Shown here in pieces: positions 5,391-5,540 of a stretch of 5,540 nt of DNA; position 1 is the first letter of the stretch, and the number at the start of each line of letters is the position of its first letter. The notes below the pieces were generated by a model. The model saw only the letters and a program-made list of their open reading frames with translations, searched no databases and had not been told where the DNA came from. Source of the stretch: Nitrososphaerales archaeon TH5894 (GTDB lineage: Archaea; Thermoproteota; Nitrososphaeria; Nitrososphaerales; Nitrososphaeraceae); contig JAATVK010000060.1 in assembly GCA_014523485.1 (NCBI GenBank), positions 1 through 5,540 on the forward strand. Direction: 5' to 3'. Made by a program: the position numbers and the translations under genes.

Positions 5391-5540
5391 ATGAATAGTG
5401 AAAGTGTATTAGATTTAATAGTTATAGGAACAGGATCAGCAGCATCAGCAGCTGCTCATGAATGTCGTTCGAAAGGATGGAGTGTAGCTATAATAGATTC
5501 ATTACCATTTGGAGGCACATGTCCATTACGTGGATGCGAT
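5391..5540 (+). CDS. FAD-dependent pyridine nucleotide-disulfide oxidoreductase, N-terminal part
   Basis: The first 50 codons are present and the gene continues beyond the window; family members are usually about 450-480 residues. Residues 8-22 (DLIVIGTGSAASAAA) form the dinucleotide-binding Rossmann strand and glycine loop (GxGxxA/S) that holds the FAD ADP moiety. Residues 32-36 (VAIID) form the second strand, ending in the acidic residue that contacts the ribose. GGTCPLRGCD (41-50) is the redox-active disulfide, Cys44 and Cys49 in the CxxxxC spacing of glutathione reductase, dihydrolipoamide dehydrogenase and mercuric reductase. The RGCD ending is closer to the glutathione reductase/mercuric reductase-like NAD(P)H oxidoreductases of uncertain substrate than to classical lipoamide dehydrogenase, which usually has GCIP. 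The substrate cannot be decided from this part. No signal peptide is seen, so it is probably cytoplasmic. The ATG is supported by the TATA box 26 bases upstream and by the Rossmann motif beginning a few residues later. Confidence 0.9.
   Translation, partial: MNSESVLDLIVIGTGSAASAAAHECRSKGWSVAIIDSLPFGGTCPLRGCD

Overview
The window looks like an accessory, gene-poor stretch of an ammonia-oxidising archaeon of the Nitrososphaeria (Thaumarchaeota), perhaps a Nitrosocosmicus-like soil lineage. This is inference. It rests on the very AT-rich DNA (roughly 30% GC by eye), TATA-box promoters close to start codons with no Shine-Dalgarno sites, a secreted parallel beta-helix protein, and a secreted two-domain multicopper oxidase of a kind common in these organisms.

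Only three convincing genes are present. On the minus strand, 1130-1975 encodes a secreted right-handed beta-helix (NosD-like) protein. On the plus strand, 3162-4196 encodes a secreted two-domain multicopper oxidase with a complete set of copper ligands. At the right edge, 5391-5540 is the start of a plus-strand FAD-dependent pyridine nucleotide-disulfide oxidoreductase that runs out of the window. A short plus-strand frame at 1-96 may be the last 31 codons of a gene entering from the left.

The long spaces between these genes are not blank. Three minus-strand stretches read like protein only if stop codons or frameshifts are ignored. They are 323-948 (family not recognised), 2524-2892 (family not recognised) and 4999-5374 (a winged-helix DNA-binding protein cut short by a stop). 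Between the first two live genes lies an imperfect inverted repeat of about 165 bp (2156-2320), possibly a small non-autonomous mobile element or a structured RNA. At 4509-4531 there is an isolated 3' end of a tRNA gene (T-loop plus acceptor 3' strand, minus strand) with no tRNA body. Such fragments are often left by tRNA-targeting integrases. A 12-base part of it recurs in direct orientation at 869-880, but no integrase is visible.

Nothing suggests that the three genes form one operon: each has its own apparent promoter and they are separated by 1.2 kb or more. The shared theme is weak: two secreted proteins, one of them a copper enzyme, plus a flavin disulfide reductase. The region is best read as decaying accessory DNA around a few maintained genes. 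I found no CRISPR array, no complete RNA gene and no recognisable transposase.
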